64,000 bases of DNA from Paenalcaligenes sp050487225 (GTDB taxonomy: Bacteria; Pseudomonadota; Gammaproteobacteria; Burkholderiales; Burkholderiaceae_B): assembly GCF_050487225.1 (NCBI RefSeq), contig NZ_JBKQGY010000006.1, positions 1 through 64,000 on the forward strand. The letters are read 5' to 3'. This document shows, in pieces, positions 9,154 through 17,542 of the stretch. The notes beneath the pieces were generated by a model. It did no database searches. It was not told the DNA's origin and saw only the letters and a list, made by a program, of their open reading frames with translations. Made by a program: the position numbers and the translations under genes. Each line of letters opens with the position of its first letter. Within the stretch, counting starts at the first letter, position 1.

Positions 9154-10605
9154 ATGTCTGCACCCATTTCCAACATTCGCCCTGAGGCGGATCACGTTTT
9201 AGTCGATATTGCAGATTACGTGCTGAATTACGAAATCAACAGCACGCTAGCTTACGAGACAGCACGCAACTGCCTGATGGACACCTTAGGTTGCGGGTTA
9301 GAGTCTTTGGAATACCCTGCTTGCCGCAAACTATTAGGGCCTATTGTTCCTGGCACCATTGTCCCGAATGGCGCCAAAGTACCGGGTACACAGTTCCAAC
9401 TTGACCCCGTGCAGGCCGCCTTCAACATAGGTACGATGATTCGGTGGCTGGATTTCAACGACACATGGCTAGCTGCCGAGTGGGGACACCCCTCCGACAA
9501 CCTAGGCGGTATTCTGGCTACAGCGGATTGGTTATCGCGCAATGCCGTGGCCGTAGGTAAACCGGCACTCACGATGCGTGAGGTATTAACGGCCATGATT
9601 AAGGCCCACGAGATTCAGGGCTGCATCGCACTAGAGAACTCGTTTAACAAAGTAGGCTTGGATCACGTAGTTCTGGTCAAAGTAGCGTCCACGGCCGTAG
9701 TCGCCCACATGCTGGGACTAAATCGCGAAGAAATCATCAACGCTCTCTCGTTAGCGTGGGTAGATGGCCAAAGCCTGCGTACCTACCGGCACTCACCCAA
9801 CACTGGTAGCCGAAAAAGCTGGGCAGCGGGCGATGCTACCAGTCGCGCAGTGCGTTTAGCCTTAATCGCCAAAACAGGTGAAATGGGCTACCCCTCTGTG
9901 CTGTCTGCCAAAACCTGGGGCTTTTACGACGTGTTATTCAAAGGTAAACCGTTCACCTTTCAGCGCCCTTATGGCAGCTACGTGATGGAAAATGTGCTGT
10001 TCAAGATTTCCTATCCCGCTGAATTCCACTCACAAACAGCGGTGGAATGCGCCATGACCATACACGAGCAACTGAAGGCTAAAGGTAAAACAGCCGAAGA
10101 CATTACCAAGATCACCATACGCACCCATGAAGCGTGCATACGTATCATCGACAAAAAGGGGCCGCTTCATAACCCCGCTGACCGCGATCACTGCATACAG
10201 TACATGGTTGCTGTGCCGATTTTGTTTGGCCGATTAACCGCCGCCGACTATGAAGATCACATTGCTAGCGATCAGCGTATTGACGCACTACGCGACAAAA
10301 TGGTGTGCGTGGAAGATCCTGCCTTTACAGCGGACTACCATGACCCCGATAAGCGCTCCATCGCCAACGCATTAACGGTGGAGTTCAGTGATGGCAGCAA
10401 ACTGGACGAAATTGTGTGCGAATACCCCATCGGCCATAAACGTCGTCGCGCCGATGGTATCCCGTTATTGGAGGCCAAGTTTCGCACCAATCTGGCACGC
10501 ATCTTTCCTAGCAAGCAACAACAGCGAATTTTGGACGTATCACTAGACCAAAAAGCACTGGAAAACATGCCCGTACATGACTACCTAGACATGTATGTGA
10601 TTTAA
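9154..10605 (+). CDS. prpD: 2-methylcitrate dehydratase (MmgE/PrpD family)
   Basis: PrpD dehydrates 2-methylcitrate to 2-methylaconitate without an iron-sulfur cluster. The 483-residue length and motifs such as IRWLDFNDTWLAAEWGHPSDN, the SRKSWAAGDATSRAVRLA segment and YPAEFHSQTAVECA are typical of the family. It is the second gene of a prpC-prpD unit and is followed by an intrinsic terminator at 10695. The enzyme acts on the product of the preceding gene. AcnB, encoded nearby, may handle the next hydration. Confidence 0.94.
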   Translation: MSAPISNIRPEADHVLVDIADYVLNYEINSTLAYETARNCLMDTLGCGLESLEYPACRKLLGPIVPGTIVPNGAKVPGTQFQLDPVQAAFNIGTMIRWLDFNDTWLAAEWGHPSDNLGGILATADWLSRNAVAVGKPALTMREVLTAMIKAHEIQGCIALENSFNKVGLDHVVLVKVASTAVVAHMLGLNREEIINALSLAWVDGQSLRTYRHSPNTGSRKSWAAGDATSRAVRLALIAKTGEMGYPSVLSAKTWGFYDVLFKGKPFTFQRPYGSYVMENVLFKISYPAEFHSQTAVECAMTIHEQLKAKGKTAEDITKITIRTHEACIRIIDKKGPLHNPADRDHCIQYMVAVPILFGRLTAADYEDHIASDQRIDALRDKMVCVEDPAFTADYHDPDKRSIANALTVEFSDGSKLDEIVCEYPIGHKRRRADGIPLLEAKFRTNLARIFPSKQQQRILDVSLDQKALENMPVHDYLDMYVI

Positions 10606-10694
10606 GGTTTCTACGATGGCTCTGATGCGCTGAAGTTAGCCCAGAAACCGTCAACACTGACATCAAAGACCTACATAAAGGTCTGAAAATAGCT

Positions 10695-10736
10695 GGCGTT
10701 ATGAGGCTTGCATTCCCTCGTAACGCCTTTGTTTTC
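10695..10736 (+). terminator. Terminator of prpCD
   Basis: GGCGTTATGAGG pairs with CCTCGTAACGCC (one T-G pair) around a short loop, followed by TTTGTTTT. It lies about 90 bases after prpD. Confidence 0.8.
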
Positions 10737-10862
10737 CTAGCCGTACGCCATACCCAGCCAACCAAAAATCACTACAAAACGTTACCACTCCTGCCACACT
10801 ACGTAGTTGTTACAACAGCTATGTTACAGTCATCAGAACACCGACTTTTTCCCTGTACTCAC

Positions 10863-11135
10863 ATGCGTAATGTCACTCATAACACTGCCGAACAACGTTT
10901 CGAAATTCTAGAAGATTCGTATCTGTGCACGCTGGAATATCAGCTACGGGATAACACACTAACCATTACTCATACTGTCGTCCCTCGTGCCGTTGGTGGC
11001 AAAGGCATCGCTGGCGAACTGGTCAAAACTGCGCTGGATTATGCTAGAGAACAACAGTTGCACGTTATACCGCAATGCAGTTATGCCGCCGTGTACGTAC
11101 AGCGCCATCCTGAATACCAAGATCTTGTGTTGTAA
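10863..11135 (+). CDS. Small GNAT-like N-acetyltransferase (YjdJ/NATD1-like)
   Basis: The 90-residue protein is a minimal GCN5-related acetyltransferase-type domain, as in E. coli YjdJ and animal NATD1. It shows the FEILEDSYLCTLEYQL strands, then the acetyl-CoA-binding VPRAVGGKGIAGELVKTAL segment and the conserved end VIPQCSYAAVYVQRHPEYQ. The frame is open upstream to 10701, but that start lies inside the prpD terminator. The ATG at 10863 gives the family length. The substrate is unknown. Confidence 0.82.
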   Translation: MRNVTHNTAEQRFEILEDSYLCTLEYQLRDNTLTITHTVVPRAVGGKGIAGELVKTALDYAREQQLHVIPQCSYAAVYVQRHPEYQDLVL

Positions 11136-11164
11136 AGCAAACAAGCGCATATCAGAAGTCTTAT

Positions 11165-11178
11165 GTCTTATATAAGAC
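11165..11178. promoter_or_regulatory. Putative GntR operator upstream of acnB
   Basis: GTCTTATATAAGAC is a perfect 14-base palindrome. It shares 13 contiguous bases with the site between gntR and mdh. It sits 2 bases upstream of the -35 box of a plausible acnB promoter, so binding could activate or repress. Confidence 0.7.
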
Positions 11179-11180
11179 CA

Positions 11181-11209
11181 TTGCGTTGAACCCTGCTTAC
11201 ACCTACAAT
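11181..11209 (+). promoter_or_regulatory. Candidate acnB promoter
   Basis: TTGCGT (11181-11186) and TACAAT (11204-11209) are separated by 17 bases, about 52 bases before the acnB ATG. The palindrome at 11165-11178 abuts the -35 box. Confidence 0.55.
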
Positions 11210-11260
11210 AGGGGCATTACAAGCCTCTTGTCCCACCCTTTACTTAAATAGGCCTGCAAC

Positions 11261-13846
11261 ATGCTGGATTCTTATAGCCAACACGTTGCCGAACGCGCCG
11301 CGTTGGGCATCCCCCCACTGCCGCTGACGGCACAACAAACCGCAGATCTGATCGAACTGATCAAAAACCCTCCTGCTGGTCAGGAAGAGTTTTTGCTGGA
11401 CTTGCTCACCCACCGCGTACCAGCGGGTGTGGACGATGCCGCCAAAGTTAAAGCCTCTTACCTTGCAGCAGTCGCATTCGGCACTGAAAGCAACACGCTG
11501 TTTGATCGCAAACGCGCCTGTGAGCTGCTGGGCACCATGCTGGGTGGCTACAATATTGCTCCATTGCTGCAATTGCTGGATGACGCCGAGCTGGCTCCTA
11601 CTGCTGCTGAAGCACTGAAACACACCTTGCTGATGTTCGACGCTTTCCACGACGTGAAAGAAAAAGCCGACAAAGGCAACAAATTCGCTCAAGAAGTGCT
11701 GCAAAGCTGGGCTGATGCTGAGTGGTTCACCAGCCGCCCTGAAGTGCCTGAAAGCATGACTGTGACAGTATTTAAAGTCACTGGCGAAACCAACACTGAC
11801 GACTTGTCTCCTGCACCAGATGCATGGAGCCGTCCTGACATTCCTCTGCATGCATTGGCCATGCTGAAAAACCCTCGTCCAGGTATTACACCGGATGATC
11901 CAGGTAAAGTCGGCCCTATCCAGTTCCTGGAGTCCTTGAAAGAACAAGGTCACCAGATCGCTTACGTGGGTGACGTAGTTGGTACAGGTTCTTCCCGTAA
12001 ATCCGCGACGAACTCCGTGCTGTGGTTCACCGGCGATGACATCCCATTTGTTCCTAACAAACGCTTTGGTGGCGTATGTTTGGGCAGCAAAATTGCACCT
12101 ATCTTCTACAACACCATGGAAGATGCTGGCGCGCTGCCAATCGAATTGGACGTTTCCAAAATGGAAATGGGCGATGTCGTTGAACTGCGCCCTTACGAAG
12201 GCAAAGCCTTGAAAAACGGCGAAGTAATCGCCGAGTTCAAAGTAAAATCCGACGTATTGTTTGACGAAGTACGCGCTGGTGGTCGTATTCCTCTGATCAT
12301 CGGTCGTGGTCTGACCACACGTGCTCGTGAAGCACTGGGCTTGCCAGCAACTGACTTGTTCCGTCTGCCACAAGCGCCTGTAGACAGCGGCAAAGGTTTC
12401 TCCTTGGCACAAAAAATGGTTGGTCGCGCATGCGGTCTGCCAGAAAACCAAGGTATTCGTCCAGGCACATACTGCGAACCTCGCATGACTACCGTTGGTA
12501 GCCAAGATACAACTGGCCCAATGACACGTGACGAGCTGAAAGACTTGGCTTGCTTGGGCTTCTCTGCTGACTTGGTGATGCAGTCCTTCTGCCACACAGC
12601 CGCCTATCCAAAACCTGTTGACGTCAAAACTCACCACGAACTGCCTGATTTCATCAGCACACGTGGCGGTGTATCCCTGCGTCCAGGCGACGGTGTGATC
12701 CACTCGTGGTTAAACCGTATGTTGTTGCCTGATACCGTTGGTACAGGTGGTGACTCTCACACACGTTTCCCTATCGGTATCAGCTTCCCAGCAGGTTCCG
12801 GTCTGGTCGCGTTTGCGGCAGCTACAGGTGTTATGCCTTTGGATATGCCTGAGTCCGTATTGGTACGTTTCAGCGGCAAAATGCAGCCTGGCGTAACACT
12901 GCGTGATTTGGTTAACGCCATTCCTTTCTACGCGATTAAGCAAGGTCTGTTGACAGTAGAAAAAGCTGGCAAGATCAATATTTTCTCTGGCCGTATTCTG
13001 GAAATCGAAGGTTTGCCTAACCTGAAAGTTGAGCAAGCATTTGAGTTGTCTGACGCTTCTGCTGAGCGTTCTGCTGCAGCATGTACCGTACGTCTAGACA
13101 AAGAACCTATCATCGAATACTTGAACAGTAACATCACACTGTTGAAGTGGATGATCGCTAACGGTTACGAAGATGAGCGTACATTGGCTCGCCGCATCCA
13201 GAACATGGAAAGCTGGTTGGCTAACCCTGAATTGATGGAACCCGATGCTGACGCTGAATACGCAGCAGTGATCGACATCAACATGTCCGAAATCCACGAG
13301 CCTATCGTTGCTTGCCCTAACGACCCTGATGATGTGAAAACACTGTCAGACGTATCCGGCACAGCCATCGACGAAGTGTTTATCGGTAGCTGCATGACTA
13401 ACATCGGTCACTTCCGTGCTGCCTCCAAACTACTGGAAGGCAAACGCGACATCCCTACCCGTCTGTGGATTGCGCCTCCTACCAAAATGGATCAGGCTCA
13501 GTTGACAGAAGAAGGCCACTACGGCGTTCTGGGTACAGCGGGTGCTCGTATGGAAATGCCAGGTTGCTCGCTGTGTATGGGTAACCAAGCTCAAGTACGT
13601 GAAGGTGCAACAGTGATGTCCACCAGTACACGTAACTTCCCTAACCGTTTGGGTAAAAACTCCAACGTGTTCTTGGGTTCGGCTGAGCTGGCCGCTGTAT
13701 GTTCCCGTCTGGGCCGCATTCCTTCCCGTGAAGAATACTTGGCTGATATGGGCATCTTGGAAAAAGACAGCGACAAGATCTACCACTACTTGAACTTCGA
13801 CCAAATCGAAGAGTACAAGGAAATTGCTGACTCCGTCGGCATTTAA
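11261..13846 (+). CDS. acnB: Bifunctional aconitate hydratase 2 / 2-methylisocitrate dehydratase
   Basis: AcnB isomerises citrate to isocitrate through cis-aconitate with a [4Fe-4S] cluster, and in many proteobacteria also hydrates 2-methyl-cis-aconitate. The 861-residue length is standard. The N-terminal HEAT-like AcnB domain (about 1-160) precedes the swivel domain and the catalytic part. The cluster cysteines are in IGSCMTNIGHFR and the MPGCSLCMGNQAQV segment. A terminator follows. The putative GntR operator in its promoter ties it to mdh. Confidence 0.97.
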   Translation: MLDSYSQHVAERAALGIPPLPLTAQQTADLIELIKNPPAGQEEFLLDLLTHRVPAGVDDAAKVKASYLAAVAFGTESNTLFDRKRACELLGTMLGGYNIAPLLQLLDDAELAPTAAEALKHTLLMFDAFHDVKEKADKGNKFAQEVLQSWADAEWFTSRPEVPESMTVTVFKVTGETNTDDLSPAPDAWSRPDIPLHALAMLKNPRPGITPDDPGKVGPIQFLESLKEQGHQIAYVGDVVGTGSSRKSATNSVLWFTGDDIPFVPNKRFGGVCLGSKIAPIFYNTMEDAGALPIELDVSKMEMGDVVELRPYEGKALKNGEVIAEFKVKSDVLFDEVRAGGRIPLIIGRGLTTRAREALGLPATDLFRLPQAPVDSGKGFSLAQKMVGRACGLPENQGIRPGTYCEPRMTTVGSQDTTGPMTRDELKDLACLGFSADLVMQSFCHTAAYPKPVDVKTHHELPDFISTRGGVSLRPGDGVIHSWLNRMLLPDTVGTGGDSHTRFPIGISFPAGSGLVAFAAATGVMPLDMPESVLVRFSGKMQPGVTLRDLVNAIPFYAIKQGLLTVEKAGKINIFSGRILEIEGLPNLKVEQAFELSDASAERSAAACTVRLDKEPIIEYLNSNITLLKWMIANGYEDERTLARRIQNMESWLANPELMEPDADAEYAAVIDINMSEIHEPIVACPNDPDDVKTLSDVSGTAIDEVFIGSCMTNIGHFRAASKLLEGKRDIPTRLWIAPPTKMDQAQLTEEGHYGVLGTAGARMEMPGCSLCMGNQAQVREGATVMSTSTRNFPNRLGKNSNVFLGSAELAAVCSRLGRIPSREEYLADMGILEKDSDKIYHYLNFDQIEEYKEIADSVGI

Positions 13847-13869
13847 GCAACACACTTGCTCTAAAGTGT

Positions 13870-13905
13870 ACAGAGGGGCTGCATTTATGCAGCCCCTCTG
13901 TTTGT
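13870..13905 (+). terminator. Terminator of acnB
   Basis: ACAGAGGGGCTGCA and TGCAGCCCCTCTGT form a perfect 14-bp stem around TTTA, followed by TTGTG. The T run is short but the stem is very stable. Confidence 0.85.
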
Positions 13906-13982
13906 GTTCTGTCACAAGACAGCCACCGCACACTACTTCAAGGGTAAACTGATTCTATTGTTACCGGTTTCCTACTTCTGGC

Positions 13983-15173
13983 ATGCATCCATCTTTGTTA
14001 CCTGACTATCAGCATCTGCATTCACATGCCCAACGCTTGTTGCAGTGCGCGGATGCGCTCAGCCACTCTGTATCCAAAGTAGAAGATTCCTACTGGGAGC
14101 ATCTGGCCGAACAATGCATAGAAACGCTGCTGCTTTCTGACGAAAGCCCCATTATCGAACAGCTGTTTCAATACCTGAATGAGCACCAACTGACTGAGCA
14201 TTTAGAAATCATCGCCAGTCTATTGGAAGGTTGCAGCGAATCCATCACGCTAGAAGATGCCCAAGGCTTGCGCCATGATGCGCTGCTGATCAGCATCCCT
14301 GTTACCGCGTGGACACGCTACAGCCTGCCCGAAGGCCCTATGGATTCCGAGCTTACACAGGCGTTGGAACAACAACTGCATAAGCTGGTGTTGGCCCCCA
14401 AGGTGCGTGTAGCCCTGCATCCCGAGCTGCTCTGCTTTGAGGACGTGCCGCACAACTTGCACCAAGCCCGTCAGTTGCTCGAGTCTTTAGCCAAACAAGC
14501 ACTAGGACTGCACGGGAAATCCACGACAAAGTTGCCGCCTCGCTCACAGCACCCTACGCTGTTAGCGGATGCCCGCTTTGTCTTGGCGGTTATTGCCGCC
14601 CCAGCAGGTTCGCCCTTGTTTGCATGGCAACAAAGTAAAGAGCGTGCGCTGACGAAACAATTAGCCATTCTCAACACATGGCAACAACACAGCCAAGAAC
14701 TCTTTGCTGGATTATTCACAGGCTGCCAAACCGAGTACTGGCTTCCTAATGCCTTTCATGCCAATAACCGCGTAGCTGAGCAGCATTTGCGCCCGCTGAA
14801 CCTCAAAGCTACCGTGACATGGCTACAAACCGTTGCCCAAGTTCCTAAAGGGCAACTCACTGCCATACTCGCGGCATGTGGGCAGGAACAAATAGAAGAA
14901 TATCGTATAGGTTTCTGCGTGACAGATAGCGATGTAGTCATACATGGTTGTATCTGGCCCCTGCTAGACCCCGACGACCAATCAGACACTCTGGCTCAAA
15001 TCAGCGAACTGCTTAAAGAGCTAGAGAGTGGCGACGTATTATTGCTGCCCGGTCTCTACGAGCCCGAGTTCTGCGACGACTGCGAAACCCCGTACTTTCC
15101 CAATCCGGATGCCGAACTCGTGCACCCGGAATTCCCTGAACAAATAGATTCAGAACCTCCGCTTCTACATTAA
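13983..15173 (+). CDS. DUF2863 family protein
   Basis: This 396-residue protein matches the DUF2863 family, known mainly from betaproteobacteria and without an assigned function. The recognisable part is the acidic C-terminus, with EPEFCDDCETPYFPNPDAEL containing a CxxC pair, ending in HPEFPEQ. There is no signal peptide or membrane segment, so it is probably cytoplasmic. It is followed after only 5 bases by earP, suggesting co-transcription. Confidence 0.82.
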   Translation: MHPSLLPDYQHLHSHAQRLLQCADALSHSVSKVEDSYWEHLAEQCIETLLLSDESPIIEQLFQYLNEHQLTEHLEIIASLLEGCSESITLEDAQGLRHDALLISIPVTAWTRYSLPEGPMDSELTQALEQQLHKLVLAPKVRVALHPELLCFEDVPHNLHQARQLLESLAKQALGLHGKSTTKLPPRSQHPTLLADARFVLAVIAAPAGSPLFAWQQSKERALTKQLAILNTWQQHSQELFAGLFTGCQTEYWLPNAFHANNRVAEQHLRPLNLKATVTWLQTVAQVPKGQLTAILAACGQEQIEEYRIGFCVTDSDVVIHGCIWPLLDPDDQSDTLAQISELLKELESGDVLLLPGLYEPEFCDDCETPYFPNPDAELVHPEFPEQIDSEPPLLH

Positions 15174-15178
15174 TATCC

Positions 15179-16291
15179 GTGTTTCATTTTGATATTTTCT
15201 GCCGTGTCGTTGATAACTACGGCGACATAGGCGTCTGTTGGCGTCTAGCTCGCCAATTGGCAGCCCCTCCGCATCAAAAAAACGTACGCCTGTGGGTGGA
15301 CGACTTACAAAGCTTTAAACGCTTGGAACCCCGTCTGCAAACCGAGCTGAATGAACAGCACATAGACGGCGTTACCGTACACCCTTGGAAGGATGTGCAA
15401 GCTTTTACGCTGCCTCCTGCTGAGGTGGTAATAGAAGCGTTTGCCTGCGAATTACCCGACACCTACAAGGCTGCCATTACTGACCAGACACTGTGGTTGA
15501 ATCTGGAGTATTTAAGCGCCGAAGACTGGGTGGAAGACTTCCATACACAGCCCTCGCCACAGCAACAAGGCCAACGTAAGTATTTCTTTTTCCCTGGCTT
15601 TACTGAACGTACTGGCGGTTTGCTACGTGAAGAAAATCTTAAGCAGCAACGCCTTAGCTGGCAGCAAGATCAACGTAATGCTCAAGCACTATGGACCAAG
15701 ATTGGTTTATCTGAACGTACTCAGATTGAATTAATGCACGGCCAGCGCAGGCAGATTTTGTTATTTTCTTACCCTTCCGCACCGGTTATGGCGCTGCTAC
15801 AGGCCTTGCAACAGGGCAATCACGATACGCTAGTGCTAAGCCCCACTCCGTTCACACCTGAACAACAAGTGCTGTCTAACGACCACCTGCAACTGCATCA
15901 TTTCAATTTTGTGAGCCAAGTCGAGTTTGATCACTTGCTTTGGAGCAGTGACCTGAACTTTGTACGTGGCGAAGATTCCCTCGTTCGCGCCCTGTGGGCA
16001 GCTAAGCCATTTATTTGGCAGCCCTACGAGCAAGAAGAAGGGCTGCATACAAAAAAACTACAGGCATTACTGAATCACAGCCCCATGAATCAGGCCGTTC
16101 AGACACTGATGCACACCTGGAGCAGCCAAGACAGCCTGCAATTTACGGATCAATACTTGTCTTGTATGCAGGCTCCTATGTGGCACAGATGGCGCGAAGA
16201 AGCCCTGCAATGGCATAATACGCTGTTGCAACAGACAGACCTGTGTACGCATCTGCTGGAATTCTGTACGAAACACCAGCCTACACAGTAA
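15179..16291 (+). CDS. earP: EF-P arginine rhamnosyltransferase EarP
   Basis: EarP transfers rhamnose from dTDP-rhamnose to Arg32 of elongation factor P, which lets EF-P rescue ribosomes at polyproline stretches. The 370-residue protein begins FDIFCRVVDNYGDIGVCWRL, with the conserved DNYGDIG loop (Asp12 and Asp16 match the catalytic-site aspartates). It also has the FVRGEDSLVRALWAAKPFIW sugar-nucleotide segment. The start is a GTG at 15179. efp follows 72 bases later and does carry Arg32. Confidence 0.95.
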   Translation: MFHFDIFCRVVDNYGDIGVCWRLARQLAAPPHQKNVRLWVDDLQSFKRLEPRLQTELNEQHIDGVTVHPWKDVQAFTLPPAEVVIEAFACELPDTYKAAITDQTLWLNLEYLSAEDWVEDFHTQPSPQQQGQRKYFFFPGFTERTGGLLREENLKQQRLSWQQDQRNAQALWTKIGLSERTQIELMHGQRRQILLFSYPSAPVMALLQALQQGNHDTLVLSPTPFTPEQQVLSNDHLQLHHFNFVSQVEFDHLLWSSDLNFVRGEDSLVRALWAAKPFIWQPYEQEEGLHTKKLQALLNHSPMNQAVQTLMHTWSSQDSLQFTDQYLSCMQAPMWHRWREEALQWHNTLLQQTDLCTHLLEFCTKHQPTQ

Positions 16292-16363
16292 AATAGTCTT
16301 CTTTACGATTTTTGCCCCACACCATCACGTGCGGGGCCATCCTTTACCGGAGTTTCTTTAGTT

Positions 16364-16918
16364 ATGAAAACCGCTCAAGAGGTACGCGTTGGTAACGTGG
16401 TGCTCGTCAATGGCGAACCTTTAGTTGTACAGAAATCCGAATACAACAAGTCTGGCCGTAACTCAGCTGTTGTAAAAATGAAGTTCAAAAACTTGCTGAC
16501 AGGCTCTCCTAGCGAAGCTGTACACAAAGCTGACGAAAAATTCGACATCGTTACGCTAGAGAAAAAAGAGTGCAGCTACTCCTACTTCGCTGATCCTATG
16601 TACGTATTCATGGATACTGAATACAACCAGTACGAGATCGAAGCAGACAGCATGGGTGATGCGCTGAACTACCTGGAAGAAGGTATGGAAGCAGAAGTAG
16701 TGTTCTACGAAGGTCGCGCGATCTCTCTGGAATTGCCTACGATGATCGTTCGTGAAATCACTTACACAGAACCTGCTGTGCGTGGTGACACTTCCGGTAA
16801 AGTGCTGAAACCAGCCACTATCAACACTGGCCACACTCTGCAAGTGCCTATGTTCTGCGAAATTGGTGACAAAATCGAAATCGATACACGCACCAACGAA
16901 TACCGCAGCCGTGTGTAA
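16364..16918 (+). CDS. efp: Translation elongation factor P (Arg32 type)
   Basis: EF-P binds between the ribosomal P and E sites and speeds peptide bond formation at consecutive prolines. The 184 residues comprise the KOW-like N-domain and two OB domains, ending in IDTRTNEYRSRV. The modified loop reads NKSGRNSA with Arg at position 32, so this is the rhamnosylated class and not the beta-lysylated Lys34 class. It sits directly after earP, its modifying enzyme, and is followed by a terminator. Confidence 0.98.
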   Translation: MKTAQEVRVGNVVLVNGEPLVVQKSEYNKSGRNSAVVKMKFKNLLTGSPSEAVHKADEKFDIVTLEKKECSYSYFADPMYVFMDTEYNQYEIEADSMGDALNYLEEGMEAEVVFYEGRAISLELPTMIVREITYTEPAVRGDTSGKVLKPATINTGHTLQVPMFCEIGDKIEIDTRTNEYRSRV

Positions 16919-16937
16919 TCCACACATTCAGGCAAGC

Positions 16938-16966
16938 AAAAAGGATCGCTTAGCGATCCTTTTTTG
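16938..16966. terminator. Bidirectional terminator between efp and the DUF1178 gene
   Basis: GGATCGC and GCGATCC form a stem around a TTA loop, flanked by an A run on the left and a T run on the right. It can therefore end transcription of efp (+) and of the convergent gene at 16984 (-). Confidence 0.9.
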
Positions 16967-16983
16967 TGTGTGTTGATAGCCTA

Positions 16984-17466
16984 CTACTGCAAGCGATCAT
17001 CATCCAGATAATCCGGTATAGGTACTACGGCAATGCCTTCCTCTACCAGCTCTACGCATTCTTCAGCGGTCGCACTGCCTCGTATAGAGCGCTCTTCAAT
17101 TTCGCCGTTGTGCATTTTTCTGGCTTCTTCAGCGAAGTTTTCCCCTACGTTATCTGCTTGGCTTAATAAGGTGCGTACTTGGCGCATCACTTCGGCTTGC
17201 ATCGCTGCGACGTCCGTAGCGGCTGATGGCGCCCCACCTGCTGCTGACGACATAGCAGCGGCTGACGCAGGCTTAGAGGGAGAATCTTTGAGGTGACGTA
17301 AATTCAACCGGGGTGCAGATAATTTTTTATGTACCACCACAGAGTGACACACAGGACAACTCAACAGCTTTTGTTCCAGCTGCTGCTCATAATTGTCTTG
17401 TGATTTAAACCAGCCCTCAAACACATGCTGGTTTTCACATTGAAGATCAAAAACTTTTAACGCCAT
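16984..17466 (-). CDS. DUF1178 family protein
   Basis: This 160-residue protein is of the DUF1178 family, of unknown function. The N-terminus MALKVFDLQCENQHVFEGWF is characteristic. Cys10 with the C37-P-V-C40 pair forms a likely zinc-ribbon site. An Ala/Ser/Gly-rich linker (about residues 60-80) separates it from a helical C-terminal part containing EEARKMHNGEIEERSIRGSA. It is convergent with efp. Confidence 0.88.
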   Translation of the reverse strand: MALKVFDLQCENQHVFEGWFKSQDNYEQQLEQKLLSCPVCHSVVVHKKLSAPRLNLRHLKDSPSKPASAAAMSSAAGGAPSAATDVAAMQAEVMRQVRTLLSQADNVGENFAEEARKMHNGEIEERSIRGSATAEECVELVEEGIAVVPIPDYLDDDRLQ

Positions 17467-17542
17467 ACCCTACCTAGTGAAGGCTACAGTGACCGTAATA
17501 GCCCCATTATAAACGCTATACCTCGCCCAACGCCCTTGCTGC

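Noticed and set aside
10701..11135. Longer start for the small acetyltransferase at 10701
   Set aside because: That start is inside the prpD terminator hairpin and would add 54 residues absent from this minimal family.
11240..12703. 487-codon frame antisense to acnB
   Set aside because: It is a shadow of the acnB coding sequence with no recognisable domain.
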